Assembly: GCA_037102815.1 (NCBI GenBank)
Contig: BTPP01000002.1
Location: 4,030,001-4,094,000 of the forward strand
Source of the DNA: Neurospora intermedia
Taxonomy: Eukaryota > Ascomycota > Sordariomycetes > Sordariales > Sordariaceae
DNA length: 64,000 nt
Direction: 5' to 3'
This document shows, piece by piece, positions 22,848 through 34,375 of the stretch (position 1 is its first letter; every line of letters starts with the position of its first letter). Made by a program: the position numbers and the translations under genes. Below the pieces are notes generated by a model that saw only the letters and a program-made list of their open reading frames with translations, searched no databases and was not told the DNA's origin.

Positions 22848-25100
22848 ATGCTCCGATCACGTCAGGCCGCTCGCGCCTTGAAGGCGTTGACTGAGGCGCA
22901 ACAGATCTCCCAGCGTACCACCCTCTCTGCCTCCCAGAGGGCCGCTGTTCTTCTCACAAACCGCTCCGTGCAAACGAGGAATCAATCCACTGCCGCCGCG
23001 TATGTCTTTCTCCAAAACATACCTTGGCCCGGTTGCCGAGCCCCTTATACCAGTGACTCATGGCCATCCAGAAATAAACAATGACAAGGCTAACATACAC
23101 AACCATCACAGCGCGACGAGACCTACCCCTAGCCAACATTTCCAGCCTGAGCCTACACCTAGCAATGTTCAGCCTCTGGTGGGGCGCAAGCCCGACATGG
23201 ACGAGTCGTATGTTTTATGCCCCGTCACAGCGAGTACGGATGTGATTCGGCCAGGCTAACAAGTTATCCGTTATGCAGCTTCATCGGCAAGACCGGCGGT
23301 GAAATCTTCCATGAGATGATGCTCAGACACGGCGTTAAGCACATTTTCGGCTATCCTGGCGGTGCCATTCTCCCCGTCTTCGATGCCATCTACAACTCTC
23401 CCCATTTCGACTTCGTCCTCCCCCGTCACGAACAAGGTGCTGGTCACATGGCTGAGGGTTATGCCCGTGCTTCTGGCAAGCCCGGTGTCGTCCTCGTCAC
23501 CTCCGGTCCCGGTGCCACCAACGTCGTTACCCCCATGGCCGATGCCCTTGCCGACGGTACTCCCATGGTTGTCTTCTCCGGCCAGGTCCCCACCACCGCC
23601 ATTGGCAGCGATGCTTTCCAGGAGGCCGACGTCATTGGTATTTCTAGAGCCTGCACCAAGTGGAACGTCATGGTGAAGAGTGTCGCCGAGCTTCCCCGCC
23701 GCATTAACGAGGCCTTCGAGATTGCTACTAGCGGCAGACCTGGTCCCGTCCTCGTCGATCTCCCCAAGGATATCACCGCTGGTATCCTTCGCCGGGCCAT
23801 CCCCACCGACACCGCCATCCCCACCAGTCCCAGTGCCGCCTCCCGCGCTGCCATTGAGCTGAGCCGCAAGCAGCTCGATGCCTCGATCCAGCGTGTTGCC
23901 AAGCTCATCAACATCGCCAAGAAGCCCGTCATCTACGCCGGCCACGGTGTTGTCCAGTCCAAGGGCGGTCCTGCGCTCCTCCGCGCCCTTTCCGAGAAGG
24001 CCTCTATCCCCGTCACCACCACCCTCCACGGTCTCGGTGCTTTCGATGAGCTCGATGAAAAGTCTCTTCACATGCTCGGTATGCACGGTGCCGCCTACGC
24101 CAACATGGCCGTCCAGGAGGCCGATTTGATCATCTGCCTTGGTGGACGTTTCGATGACCGTGTCACCCTTAACCTTAACAAGTTCGCTCCCGCTGCTAAG
24201 GCTGCCGCTTCCGAGGGTCGTGGTGGTATCGTCCACTTCGAGATTCTTCCCAAGAACATTAACAAGGTCGTCCAGGCTACCGAGGCTGTCGAGGGTGATG
24301 TTGCCACCAACATCGAGCTCCTCATCCCCCAGGTTGACGCCAAGACCATGGCCGATCGCAAGGAGTGGTTCGGCAAGATCAACGAGTGGAAGTCCAAGTG
24401 GCCCCTTTCCGACTACGAGCGCGCCGAGCGCACCGGTCTGATCAAGCCCCAGACCCTCATTGAGGAGCTCAGCAAGCTCACCGAGGGCCGCAAGGAGAAC
24501 ACCTACATCGCCACCGGTGTCGGCCAGCATCAGATGTGGACCGCTCAGCACTTCCGCTGGCGCCACCCCCGTACCATGATCACCTCCGGTGGTCTCGGTA
24601 CCATGGGCTTCGGTCTCCCCGCCGCCATCGGCGCCAAGGTTGCCAAGCCCGATGCTCTTGTCATTGACATCGACGGCGATGCCTCCTTCGGCATGACCCT
24701 CACCGAGCTCTCTACCGCTGCTCAGTTCAACATTGGCGTCAAGGTCATCGTCCTCAACAACGAGGAGCAGGGCATGGTTACGCAGTGGCAGAACCTCTTC
24801 TACGACGACCGCTACTCGCACACCCACCAGAAGAACCCCGACTTCGTCAAGCTTGCTGATGCCATGGGCGTTCAGTCCAAGCGCATCATCAAGCCCGAGG
24901 AGGTCGTCGAGGGTCTCAAGTGGCTCATCGACTCGGAGGGCCCCGCCCTTCTCGAGGTCGTCACCGACAAGAAGGTTCCCGTCCTCCCTATGGTCCCTGC
25001 CGGCTGCGGTCTGGATGAGTTCATTACCTTCGACCAGGAGCGTGACAGGAAGCGCCGTGAGCTGATGGTCAAGCGTACCGGTGGTGTCCACGGTCTATAA
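22848..25100 (+). CDS. ilv2: acetolactate (acetohydroxyacid) synthase catalytic subunit, mitochondrial
   Basis: Exons 22848-22999, 23112-23207 and 23279-25100 encode 689 aa. It condenses two pyruvates, or pyruvate with 2-oxobutyrate, in the first common step of valine, leucine and isoleucine synthesis. The N-terminus is Arg/Ala/Ser-rich without acidic residues, fitting a mitochondrial presequence. Visible are the catalytic Glu of RHEQGAGHMAEGYA (about residue 132), the SGPGATN loop, the SGQVPT loop whose Pro is a known herbicide-resistance position, and the thiamine diphosphate motif GDASF to NNEEQG. Also present is the Trp of VTQWQNLFY (about 585), another herbicide-contact residue. Codon use is strongly C-ending, a sign of high expression. 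A TGACTCA lies in intron 1. In Neurospora I recall this gene as ilv-3. Confidence 0.97.
23054..23060 (+). promoter_or_regulatory. TGACTCA element in intron 1 of ilv2
   Basis: A perfect GCN4/CPC1-type palindromic core, 206 bases downstream of the ATG and inside the first intron. In fungi such sites mediate cross-pathway induction of amino-acid genes. Function from within an intron is inference. Confidence 0.5.
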
Positions 25101-26495
25101 ACGTTTTATCGTTTACGGCGATTTGGGCCTATTCCATATAGCGATGAAGATGGATGGATAACTTGTGGTGTTTGTCAAAAATGGGGATTTTCCTTTCGGC
25201 GTTTTACAAGCTGTATGTCTTTTTTTACAACTGCATTACCGGGACAAGAAAAAGGGTCTGTGTTGTTGGTGATCCGACGACGTTCGGCGAGGGATCTATT
25301 TCCATTATCTGGTTGGGGTGAAGTGAAAACGCATATTCTACTTTTTTGTTTTCAAGGGCTGCACGCGCGCGCGCACTCTTACCTCTGGAGGGGGGCAAGA
25401 GGGGGAAGGCAAAAGGTGGTCTCGATCACACAAGGAGGTTGTGTGTGGGTGCAACAAGCATAAAATCTGTTTCATGAAGTTGCGACTGCTTTGCGGGCCT
25501 GTATATATCATTATTTCCTTGAATGACTGGATACCACGATTTTTCTTTGCGCAATCACAGTTCCATCGCATCCAAGCATCACCTTGACCCAAATCGGTGA
25601 CACTCGTGGATCATGAAATCATATATACCCACCTTGTTGGTATCTGGGCCTTTTGTGAGTTTGTATGCCTACAGATGTTACCTCCAGTTCATGGACGGTA
25701 TCACCATGCCGTCGTTGCCGAGGAAACGCATCACAACAATGGTTTAGCAAGCAATAGGGGTAATCCCGAGTTCATTAACCCCAAGTTTGTACAACCATTT
25801 TTCCATCTCTAAGCTACCCTAAATTACCCGCCGGCCCACGCCACTTCTTTGCTCAGGGTAGGAGTCATAGAGGTACTTGTGTGCGCGAAGCCATAAACAA
25901 AAAAGAAACAAAGAATAAGTTAAAAAAAAAAAGAAACTATCCATCAACCTATCCAACGCTCCCGTCCCACGAAGTACAACTTTGCTCTTTCCCCCCGGAT
26001 CATATGTTACGCATGACCGTCACATTACAGTGTTATTACCTTTTCCCCTGTCCAATGCCTTCCCCCTTTATCCACCCCAAATAAGAATTTCGAACCCTGT
26101 TGATGGATGCAAAGAGCAAAAACGAAATTAATACACAGCACAGCAACGATGTGTGGAAGCAATTATCGCCCGGGTTATGTTTGCCGTGCACGAAGCTTCA
26201 GAGGCAGGTTACTTCGTGTGGTGCGAAGCCTGGATAGCGGTCTGGATACAACGTACAGGTTAGCAAATTGCCTCTTGGTTGGTGGATATCAGAGAAGGCC
26301 AGAGTGCAGAGGACAGAAGTGACTTGAAGGCCAAGATAAATGTTCGAATGGCCGCAGACTCGGGTTACTAATGGGCTCTGTCCAATCGACAACCTGATCG
26401 TGACAGCGATGGGACGATGGTGGACAAACCAGACTACCATCATCATCATCATCATCCTCATCTAAGTGAGCCTACGCCGCAACAACGGACTCAAC
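25101..26495. other. convergent intergenic region
   Basis: About 1.4 kb between the 3' ends of ilv2 and the metallothionein-like gene. It holds A-rich patches near 25920 and a CAT microsatellite near 26439-26456. Nothing else seen. Confidence 0.5.
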
Positions 26496-26672
26496 TTAGA
26501 CAACCGTCCACTCTTCCTCGTCCGTAATCCCAGGCGCGGCAGCCTTGGACTTCTTGGTGGAGGAGGAAGAAGAAGGAAGGTACTGTTTCCAAAAAAGACA
26601 CCAAAGGGGAGTTAGACAACCAAACGAAACGGAACAAACAAAACGCAAGGAAGAATGGAATGGATCCTTGAC

Positions 26673-26711
<39 letters not shown>

Positions 26712-26918
26712 TAAATAACGTACCGGGCAGTTCTCACAAGCACAGTCTCCAGGCGTGCAAGTGCAGCTACCAGTGTGGCCGCAATCGCACGTCTGTGCCG
26801 GCTTGGTGGCTACGGGCTTGTCGCGGGTATCCGAAGCAGCAGCAGCGCCAGTGGAAGGGCCCGTGTTGGTGCCTGAGCCGGAGCTCATGTCGGCCTTGGT
26901 AGACGGCTTGTCGGACAT
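26496..26918 (-). CDS. metallothionein-like small cysteine-rich protein
   Basis: Exons 26918-26724 and 26582-26496 encode 93 aa. The intron (141 nt) begins GTACGT and contains a long CT/GA microsatellite. The core at residues 44-64 has seven Cys in the pattern C-x-C-x5-C-x-C-x4-C-x-C-x2-C. This nearly equals the seven-Cys spacing of the short fungal copper metallothionein, which has x3 in place of x4. Unlike that roughly 26-residue protein, this one has a Ser/Thr/Gly/Ala-rich N-terminal extension of 43 residues and an acidic tail ending EEEWTVV. One His lies within the metal-binding core. Cytosolic metal buffering is the likely role; which metal is unknown. Confidence 0.82.
26672..26711. repeat. 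GA/CT microsatellite in an intron
   Basis: About 40 bases of GA dinucleotides (CT on the coding strand), with one interruption, inside the only intron of the metallothionein-like gene. It makes a long polypyrimidine stretch close to the 5' splice site. Confidence 0.88.
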
Positions 26919-28117
26919 TGTGACTTTCAGCTAGTAGGCTGGTGTTTTGGGTGCACCCAAGTGAAAGTGGAAGGTTGGTTAGGTAGTTTTTGTAGGTAGG
27001 TATTTATTTCGCTGTGTGTGTTTGGCTGCGATTGGGTTGTTGCGCTGTGTGACGAATATGGTATGTGTTCGGTGCTGGTCGGTGACACGGGGTGGAGAGA
27101 AGATCCGGTAGAGGTGATGACTGGAGGTGATGAGAGGATGGGGAGTTATATAGCTAATAGTGAGAGCCTTGGTTACGGCTGATGGACTTCAGATGGGAAA
27201 CGATGAATGGAAGGGAGAGATGCAACGGAGGAAGATTGGGGTAGTGGCGAGGTGACGTAAGTGCGGTTTAGAGAAGTTTAGAGTGGTGATGGTGGAAGGG
27301 ATCATGGGTTGGATACGGGCAAGAACGGGTAAAACGGTCGAGAGCGGTCGTGGAACTGAGTAGTAACATGGACGGATCACGGTAGACATGAGCTACTAGG
27401 TAGAGGTACCTAACCAACCCCTCTGGGAGTTGAACACACCTAAAGCTATGAGGAGCTCTCGAGAATTTGAGGAAGTCGAGTCGAGGAATCCGAGTCTTCT
27501 GACTCTGCGCATCGTGTTTCGTCAATCGAAACGGCAGTGACGATAAACCTTTCTCTTCACAGTTTTCGGAATAAGAGCTCACGGGCTCAAGGACATCACA
27601 AGGTCTCTGCGAGCAACCACGAGCTAAGTGGAAGATTGTCCGAGCGCAGAGCAATCGTCATACCTTCCGTGCGTCCGCTAGAGTGAGGAGAAGGTCAGCC
27701 TTGAGGTATAGGTTATTGGGTGAGGCACATGAAAGACGGCTTTTCGAAAGGCTGACCAACATTCGTGAAGCTGATATGATGTTACAAGATAGCCCTACAA
27801 CAAAGAGCTAGTACACTGCAGCAACAGAAGAAGGGCAACCAACAACTACCTTTGACAAAAAGCAATGGCTTGTCTCCATATCCCACCAAGAAGGACGATC
27901 CGAAAAGTTCCAAACCCAGAGCTGCCAAGTAAAACCACCCAAGCCAACAGGGCAAGAGAGAAACTCGGAGATGAAAGAGAAGAAAGTAAAAAGGGGGTAT
28001 CCAGACATGCAAACCTATATTATCAACACCTTCCATCCTTACAGTGATCAATCCTACCCCTTCCCTATCATCATAAACCCTATACAATTCCTTTAGTCCC
28101 TTCGGTCCCTACGGCAC
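26919..28117. other. intergenic region with metallothionein-like promoter
   Basis: About 1.2 kb. A TATA-like GTTATATAG lies near 27145-27153, about 230 bases upstream of the metallothionein-like ATG. No gene recognised. Confidence 0.45.
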
Positions 28118-30105
28118 CTACTGCGCCTGTGGTACCGTCTCCGTTAAAGCCTTGTTGACTCTTGAATAAAACTTTGCCGCATGCTGCTTGGGGAAAGTGA
28201 TTTCTTCAACCAAATAATCTGGCAGCAGATCAATAAGCGCGCGGTCCCTGCTCGCATCAAGCTGCGGCAAGTAGTGGAACTGGTCTTCGTCAAAGTACTG
28301 GGTCGTCTCATCCGCGTCGACGTGGGGAGAGTTGGCGCTGATGTGTGCAAGTTTGAAATGGAGTGCTGATTACAGGTATTGTTAGTGAACCTATATCGTG
28401 AACAAGCAGAAGGTGGGAGTACGGGGTATACGACGACTTACTTCCATTCTTCCCCGTCTGTATACAATCATACACATCCTCACCCGTCTGCTGGTCCCTC
28501 TTGACCCCTCTGACGATCAACCCGGTCAGATCCGAGTAGAGATCCTCTTTCAACTGATGCTGCTGCGTCGCTTGGGCAATGGCTTCCGAGTTGCCCATGG
28601 TGAGCATGCGGTTGCCGTTCTGCTTGTTCTTCATGGCGCTTCCAGGCACTTGAGGTTGGCCAATCTTGGCGACCGCTGCGGCTTCGGCTTGACGGGAGGC
28701 TGTGAGCTTGATGTTGAGGGCATTGACTTCCGTCTTGGATTTTGTGAGGGAGCTCGTGAGTTCGGCGACTTTGGCATTGAGGCTTGACAGTTGGGATTCG
28801 GATGCTTCGAGCTGCTTGTGGAGACGGGTGGCCTCTCTGGCGGCTTCCTTTTGGGAGGTGAGCTCGGCTTTGAGAGCGGCAATCAGCTGGTCGGAGGCTA
28901 CGGAGAGGTTTGTTAGCAGTTGTCACCTAATAGTTTTCGAATACAAGACATAACACACCAGCCGTCCTCTCCTCGGATTGCTTCCTCAACCTATCAAAGT
29001 TCCTCTCCGCCTCCTTAACCGCAACCTCTCTCAGATCTCTGTATTTCAGCTCCAACGCCTCGTACTTCTGCGTCAGCTCGCCCAACTTGCGCCGTAGCTC
29101 CGGGTCGTCAGTCCTTGCCCCAGCCGTATGTGTCTTAAACCCCAGCCCCAACGAAGACGACTTCCTGGTTGTGCTCGCTGGAGGTCCGCTATGCCACGCC
29201 CCCGGGATCGGTAACGATTCTTCCTCCTCAATTTGGGTCTCCTCATGTGTCACCTCCGTTACCTCTTCCTGCTGTGACGTCTCATCCTCTTCCACTGCCA
29301 CCAACTCCTCCACCTTCTTCTTCCTCCCCCTTCCGCCCCTTGTCGCAGTCGCCGTCACCGACATGGGCGTCTCCGTCACAGCCGCTGCAGCAGTTTTCCT
29401 CGGCCTCCCCCTTGTCGCCCTTGCCGTTGTTTCCTTCGGCGGCGCCTCCAATTCCTCGGTAGCAGTAACATCATGCATAGTCGTATCCTCGTCCCCTTGC
29501 TCCTGCGCAATTGTCCCGGTGTGCTCGGTGGATTCCATTTCTTCCTCTTGTATAGTAGTAGCGGCGGCGCGCTTCCCCCTTCCACTGGTGCGAGTTGCTC
29601 TTCCCACGGTAGAGGGAGTCGCGGTAACGTTGCCAGAACTCTCTGCCAGGGCGGCACGAGCAAGGGCGGCTTTTTGTCGGACTGTAAGGGCTTTGGTCTT
29701 TTGCGCGGACGCCTTGGTGACCTTGTTTGCGGAAGCGGTCGCCGCAGCGGTTCGCTTACTCGCTACGGAGGGAGTGGAAGCGGTCTTTCGTTTGGCGGGA
29801 GCCATTGTGCTTGCGCCTGCGCCCGAGGCGGCTTTTTGTCTTGTTGCTGTGGTTGCTGTTGTTGTTTGGGCTGTCGCTTGTTTTGCCTTTGACGCAGCGG
29901 TGGGTTTAGTTGCTGACCCCGTCTTGACTCCTGTCGTGCTCGGCTGCTTGAGAATCGATTTTGGCTTTGTTATTGTCGATGTCAATTTTGTTTTCGTTGC
30001 CGCTTTACTGCTGCCGAAGCGAGTAGATGCAGGCCCGCTAAGTCCGTCCTCCGAATCCGATTCCACCAGTCCCAGCAAACGAGTGCCGCGTTGCGCCCTT
30101 GACAT
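28118..30105 (-). CDS. csm1: monopolin subunit / chromosome segregation protein Csm1 (Pcs1)
   Basis: Exons 30105-28959, 28897-28442 and 28365-28118 encode about 616 aa. The N-terminal 300 residues are Ala/Thr/Lys-rich and low complexity, with RGRPRK and GGRGRKKK patches like AT-hooks and an acidic stretch. A long coiled coil covers about residues 330-460. The C-terminal globular domain (from about 490: LYSDLTGLIVRGVK, then YDCIQTGKNG, LHFKL, YLPDYLV-like and EEITFPKQHAAKFYSRV) is the Csm1/Pcs1 fold. In fission yeast Pcs1 clamps microtubule sites at centromeres to prevent merotelic attachment; in budding yeast the complex cross-links sister kinetochores in meiosis I. The basic, AT-hook-like N-terminus is longer than in yeasts and suggests DNA binding (inference). 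Confidence 0.88.
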
Positions 30106-30857
30106 CAGACTCGGAGGTAATGCAAAAGGTGCAGGAAGGGATATCTGAATGTGGGTTTCCGGTCGACGTTGTCGTAGGTGGTCGTCGATCGCGCTGGCGG
30201 TGATTGGCGCGCAATGGGGTCGGATGGAATGCGATTAGCGACGCGCAGGTCGGTAGCTGCTGCTTCAACTGGGGCGAAAGATTGGCGGCAATTCTGCACG
30301 TTGGAAGGACGCGTGTATTTCACTCACTCCACGACAGGTGTCAGCGCGGGTGCGAGAGAGTGACGAACTTCAAGCGATTGAAGGTTGCTGCGCTGCAAAA
30401 GTAAACAATTTATTGTCGGGAAGGAAGTGGAGGGGCTGTCGCAAGACAGAATCGCGGCTTGTCTCCTTCTCTTCAGGGTTAGGGTTTAAGCAGGTTACAC
30501 ACTCCATTACCTCAGCTCCGAGTCCCTTTCCTAGTCAAAGGGAATGGCAAGATCCTTCTCATAAAGTTCCTGTTTCTTGATGGAATCTGCAGATGGTAAT
30601 CTAAAATAGCGCCCCCCCAAATCGTTAGACGTACCGCCGCAACTCCCATGGTCTTTATTCTGCCCTTATACCCTTCGAACGCCAGATATGTACAAGCCCG
30701 CTATATGTGATAAAGTTGTCATAAAACTGTTTCCCCGCCGTTTACCATTACAATCGATATTGGATAACACATCCTGTTCCTCCTCCTTTTCGTTACTAGA
30801 ACGAAGTGAACTGCGTCCTCAGCGACAAGAAAGCCAACGAACCAACAAGCAGGCCGC
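30106..30857. other. intergenic spacer
   Basis: About 750 bp between the csm1 start and the mch1 end. It includes a likely promoter for csm1. No other feature seen. Confidence 0.45.
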
Positions 30858-32752
30858 CTAGTCCTCAGCTGTCCTCTTTGCCTCTTTCAGTCTCTGATGG
30901 TGTTGCCTCCTGATGGTCCACAATGAGACGCAAAGCCCGATAGCGCAAGCACCAAGCGTCATGTAATATGCGTCTCTATAGCAGTCGATACCATCAGGAC
31001 AGGTGCGCTCGCCCTCGTCATTAACAATGCTGTGCTTGTCAAAGACTTTGCCGTAAAACAGGTTAAAGACGTTGCCTGATACGACAGGGCTCAAAGTCAT
31101 GAAGCCCCAGTTCTGACTGAGTCCATGGATACCGAACGATTCGGCCACGATGGATGGGAAAACGCCGAAGAGGAAGCCGTAGCCAAGACCAGAAAGACCG
31201 GAGACGAAACCGAGCAGATGTGGGTTGAGGATGTTGAGAGCGCACAGCTGAGCGATGAAGAAGATCACGCTTCCTAACGTAAGGCACCAGACACGGCTGG
31301 CCTTCAACACCTTGACGAGGAAATCTGATCCGACACCTTGAAAGTAAAATTAGTACTAATCCTCAACATGGCAATGAGCCACTTCTTACCGCTGAGCAGT
31401 CGGCCGATAAAACTACCGACAGACAGAATAGAAACATGCATCTGTTGCCGATGAACGAGGAATGTGTCATCAACTGTCTTGTCATAGTATTTCCATAGAG
31501 CGTTGACATCGTGGCCGATGTTGCTGTTAGATGTTAGCGGACAGGGCTCACAGTATAGGTAGAAAGTCACAGCAAGGACTCAACACGTACTTGATGGTCA
31601 TCAAACCGATTCCAGCCAAGATGGCCATAATGCAAAACAGTTGCCAAAACTCGAGACTCTTCAGCAAGGCCCAACCACGGATATCTATACGGTGCGAACG
31701 ATCCATATCAACACTGCTCTCAACATAAACATCGCCTGGTAGTGAGGACGATCTGGACACAAGGGACGATGTCTCGTCAATGTCTTCCTGTGCCGTTCCC
31801 GCAGAGGCCGCTTCGACGTCATTGGATCGGCGAGGGGGGCTGACGTCTCGAGAAGATGATGGCCCCACGAGCTCGTCTGTGGCTCCGCTGAGGGCCGGTG
31901 CTGTAGTGCCACTGGGAGTGGTGTAAACAGTGGGCGACATACCAGGTTCTCCGTCGACGAAACTGCGACCAGCCTGGGGCTTGGACTCCCCAGATAGTGT
32001 CCGGCGCAGTCGTTGAGAGCTCGAGAGCGCTGGCCCGGAATGGACCGGGTGATACGAAGAACGCGGGTAAACCTTGAGGAAGAAAAACCCGAGGAACGTA
32101 AGGGTGAAAGTGCCAACGGAAAGGAACATGAGGAAGGCGCCAGTGTTGCCGGGGAAGAAGACACTCCCAGAGGCGGAGAAGAAGAATGCACTAAGACCAA
32201 AGGCGGCCAGCGGAAAGGCCGTGGCTGTTCCGCGGTGATGAGGCCAATTCAACGCCGACGTCTTGACTGAGGCAGCAAAGGCCATGCAGCTTCCAAATCC
32301 AGTCAAGAAGCTGAAGATGCAAAGCAGGGGAACGGAGCCAGTGCCGCTTTCATAGGCGGCTTTGAAGGGGAAGTATCCCAAGCCCAGCAACAAGGCGCCG
32401 AGAATGACTGGTGGGCGGGTTCCTCGGCGGTCCACATACATTCCAACTGGCACGCCCATCGAGTACATGCCCAGATTCCCGGCCAGTCCGATCAGGTTGC
32501 TCTGCGTCGTCGTGAGGTGCAGCTTATCGGCAAACTGAGGAGCCCATGCTGAGTAGACATACTATCCAGAGTACGCAGACGGCGCAAGAAGTTAGCAGTA
32601 GTCCCATACGGTAGCTTTGTGTGGCACGACAGGTCGGGGAGATTGCCCACATTTGTTCCACATGCTAGTGATATAACCGTTGCTGCTATGCTCGACACCA
32701 GGCGAGCGCGTTTAAGCTGCTGGTCGAGCATGGTCTTGGTTGTAGTTGTCAT
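30858..32752 (-). CDS. mch1: Mch1-type major facilitator transporter
   Basis: Exons 32752-32651, 32561-31591, 31523-31390 and 31336-30858 encode 561 aa. The junctions give SLACGTN-YVYSAWAPQF, then MTIKN-NIGHDVNALW and RLLSG-VGSDFLV, all family-typical. There are twelve predicted membrane segments, six before and six after a long cytoplasmic Ser/Asp-rich loop (about residues 190-320). The MFS signature is seen in GMYVDRRGTRP. It belongs to the monocarboxylate-porter-like Mch1 family, placed on the vacuolar membrane in yeast. The substrate is unknown, and yeast Mch1 does not carry typical monocarboxylates. The first intron uses a weaker donor, GTGGGC. Confidence 0.9.
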
Positions 32753-34375
32753 GGTTGGGATAACCGCAAGGTGAAGAGACTCCTGAGTCTCGAACGGTTA
32801 AGTGATCACGATCAAACGGTCTGAAGCATCCCCGCGACGCCGTTGCAATGAAGGGCCCCTGCCGATCGCAAAAGGTGTCGGAAATCCGGAGTTGGAACAG
32901 GCCAAAACTAGTACAAAGATGGGAGAATCGGCAGCAAGCCTGGCATGGCAATTCAGAAACAGGATGAAGGAAATACGATCAAGTCAAAGTTGGGAGGAGG
33001 GAGGGAGGATGTGTGTTGTCGTCACTGGGGTGTAGGTACTTCCGACACATGCCTTATCTGACACTACCTTATCAGCCCGTATCATACTCGCCGTAAGGGG
33101 TGTTGATTGTTAGCGGTTGTCCAGTGACGCAGGCCCGCTGATTGCGAGTTCCTGGGGGTCATTGTCCCAAATGCCATCTTGTGATTGGCCCAGGGCCTGC
33201 GGGCAGCTGACAGGCGGTTCCGATACAGGACCTAAGCAGCCAGCCGCCTATCCAAGTATGATACATATGAAACATGATCCGTCGTCCATCTTCCCGTCGC
33301 AGTCTCTCCTGAATCTCTCTCCCTTCGGCGGGGCAGAGCTGAGGTGAAGAGAACAGCCCATGTAGGTATTGGTGCCCGACACAACGGTGTGAGATGAGAG
33401 TTGAGTGTACCAGAATCGTGGTACAAGACTGTCATTAGGTAACTCACGTAGCTGTTGAAGAGCAGTGTCCACTCCCCGTAGGTCTAGAATTGGATAAAGA
33501 GTTGGATACGTAATGAGAATGGGGGCATGGATGGACCTAGACAGCTGAATGTTCCCCAGATTCGAAACGGGTCCTGGAGTTACAGTACGATGCCGGCGGG
33601 TCCCCGCTTGCCCCGGGCTCGGGAGACGGGGATGCCGGTTTGCCCGGGATCCATGTCCGTGGATCCGGATCCGAAAGTTATCGACATTGGAGGAAAGCTG
33701 AGGGTTACGGCTGAGTATGTACTAGCCCACGTGGTATCGTTGCTGTGTATGCAATACTTGTAATCCAATGGTATCCGGCCAGGGATCTGTGATGGCTTTC
33801 AGTGCATTTTGAGGTCAGCATCTAATGACTGGATTATGAAGAATCATGAGAGGTGATCTGTGTCAATTGGAACGGACAAGCGAGATTTTGAAAAGACACT
33901 GAAGAGTCGGTAATCTAGTAAACAGCGAGGCTTTCACTTTCATTGATCTGACTGAGGCGGAAGTTGCCCGGTTGAGTGATTGGATTGATCGAGACGGGCA
34001 TTGATCATGCCCGCTGAACGTACCTAGGTACTCATGGTGGCGCAGTGTGGCTTGAATGCCAGTAGTCTACGAAATGATTGGCCCCCGAGAGGTGCCCTGG
34101 GCTTCTGCCAACCCAGCCGCGTGTGTCATCTGCTACCCGCCCGCTGAACCAACTGAACGACTGCCCTGACGTCCGTCTGGTCGCAAGTTGACGACTCACG
34201 CCGCGGGATCTTGGACGATTCTACCTAGATTTTGTTACCTATCACCAAACGTCTCTTTCTCGAGTATCGAGCTGCTACGATTTGCGCCAGTTTCAACGGC
34301 GAGCATACATCCTATTCACTTCTTCGTCAATCGACCAAAATCAAACTGAAAACCGCAACCTGATCCACCTTCGCC
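32753..34375. other. divergent intergenic region
   Basis: About 1.6 kb between divergent mch1 and tms1, holding both promoters. It includes a small GGATCC-rich palindromic patch near 33650-33672 and TACCTAGGTA at 34021-34030. No gene seen. Confidence 0.5.

Noticed and set aside
23271-25091. 606-codon open frame antisense to acetolactate synthase
   Set aside because: It mirrors the enzyme frame and is open because of the strong C-ending codon bias; the product is Gly/Asp/Leu-rich with no family likeness.
29087-30148. 353-codon plus-strand frame over csm1 exon 1
   Set aside because: A shadow of the Ala/Thr/Lys-rich low-complexity coding strand; it is Val/Ser/Ala-rich with no domain.
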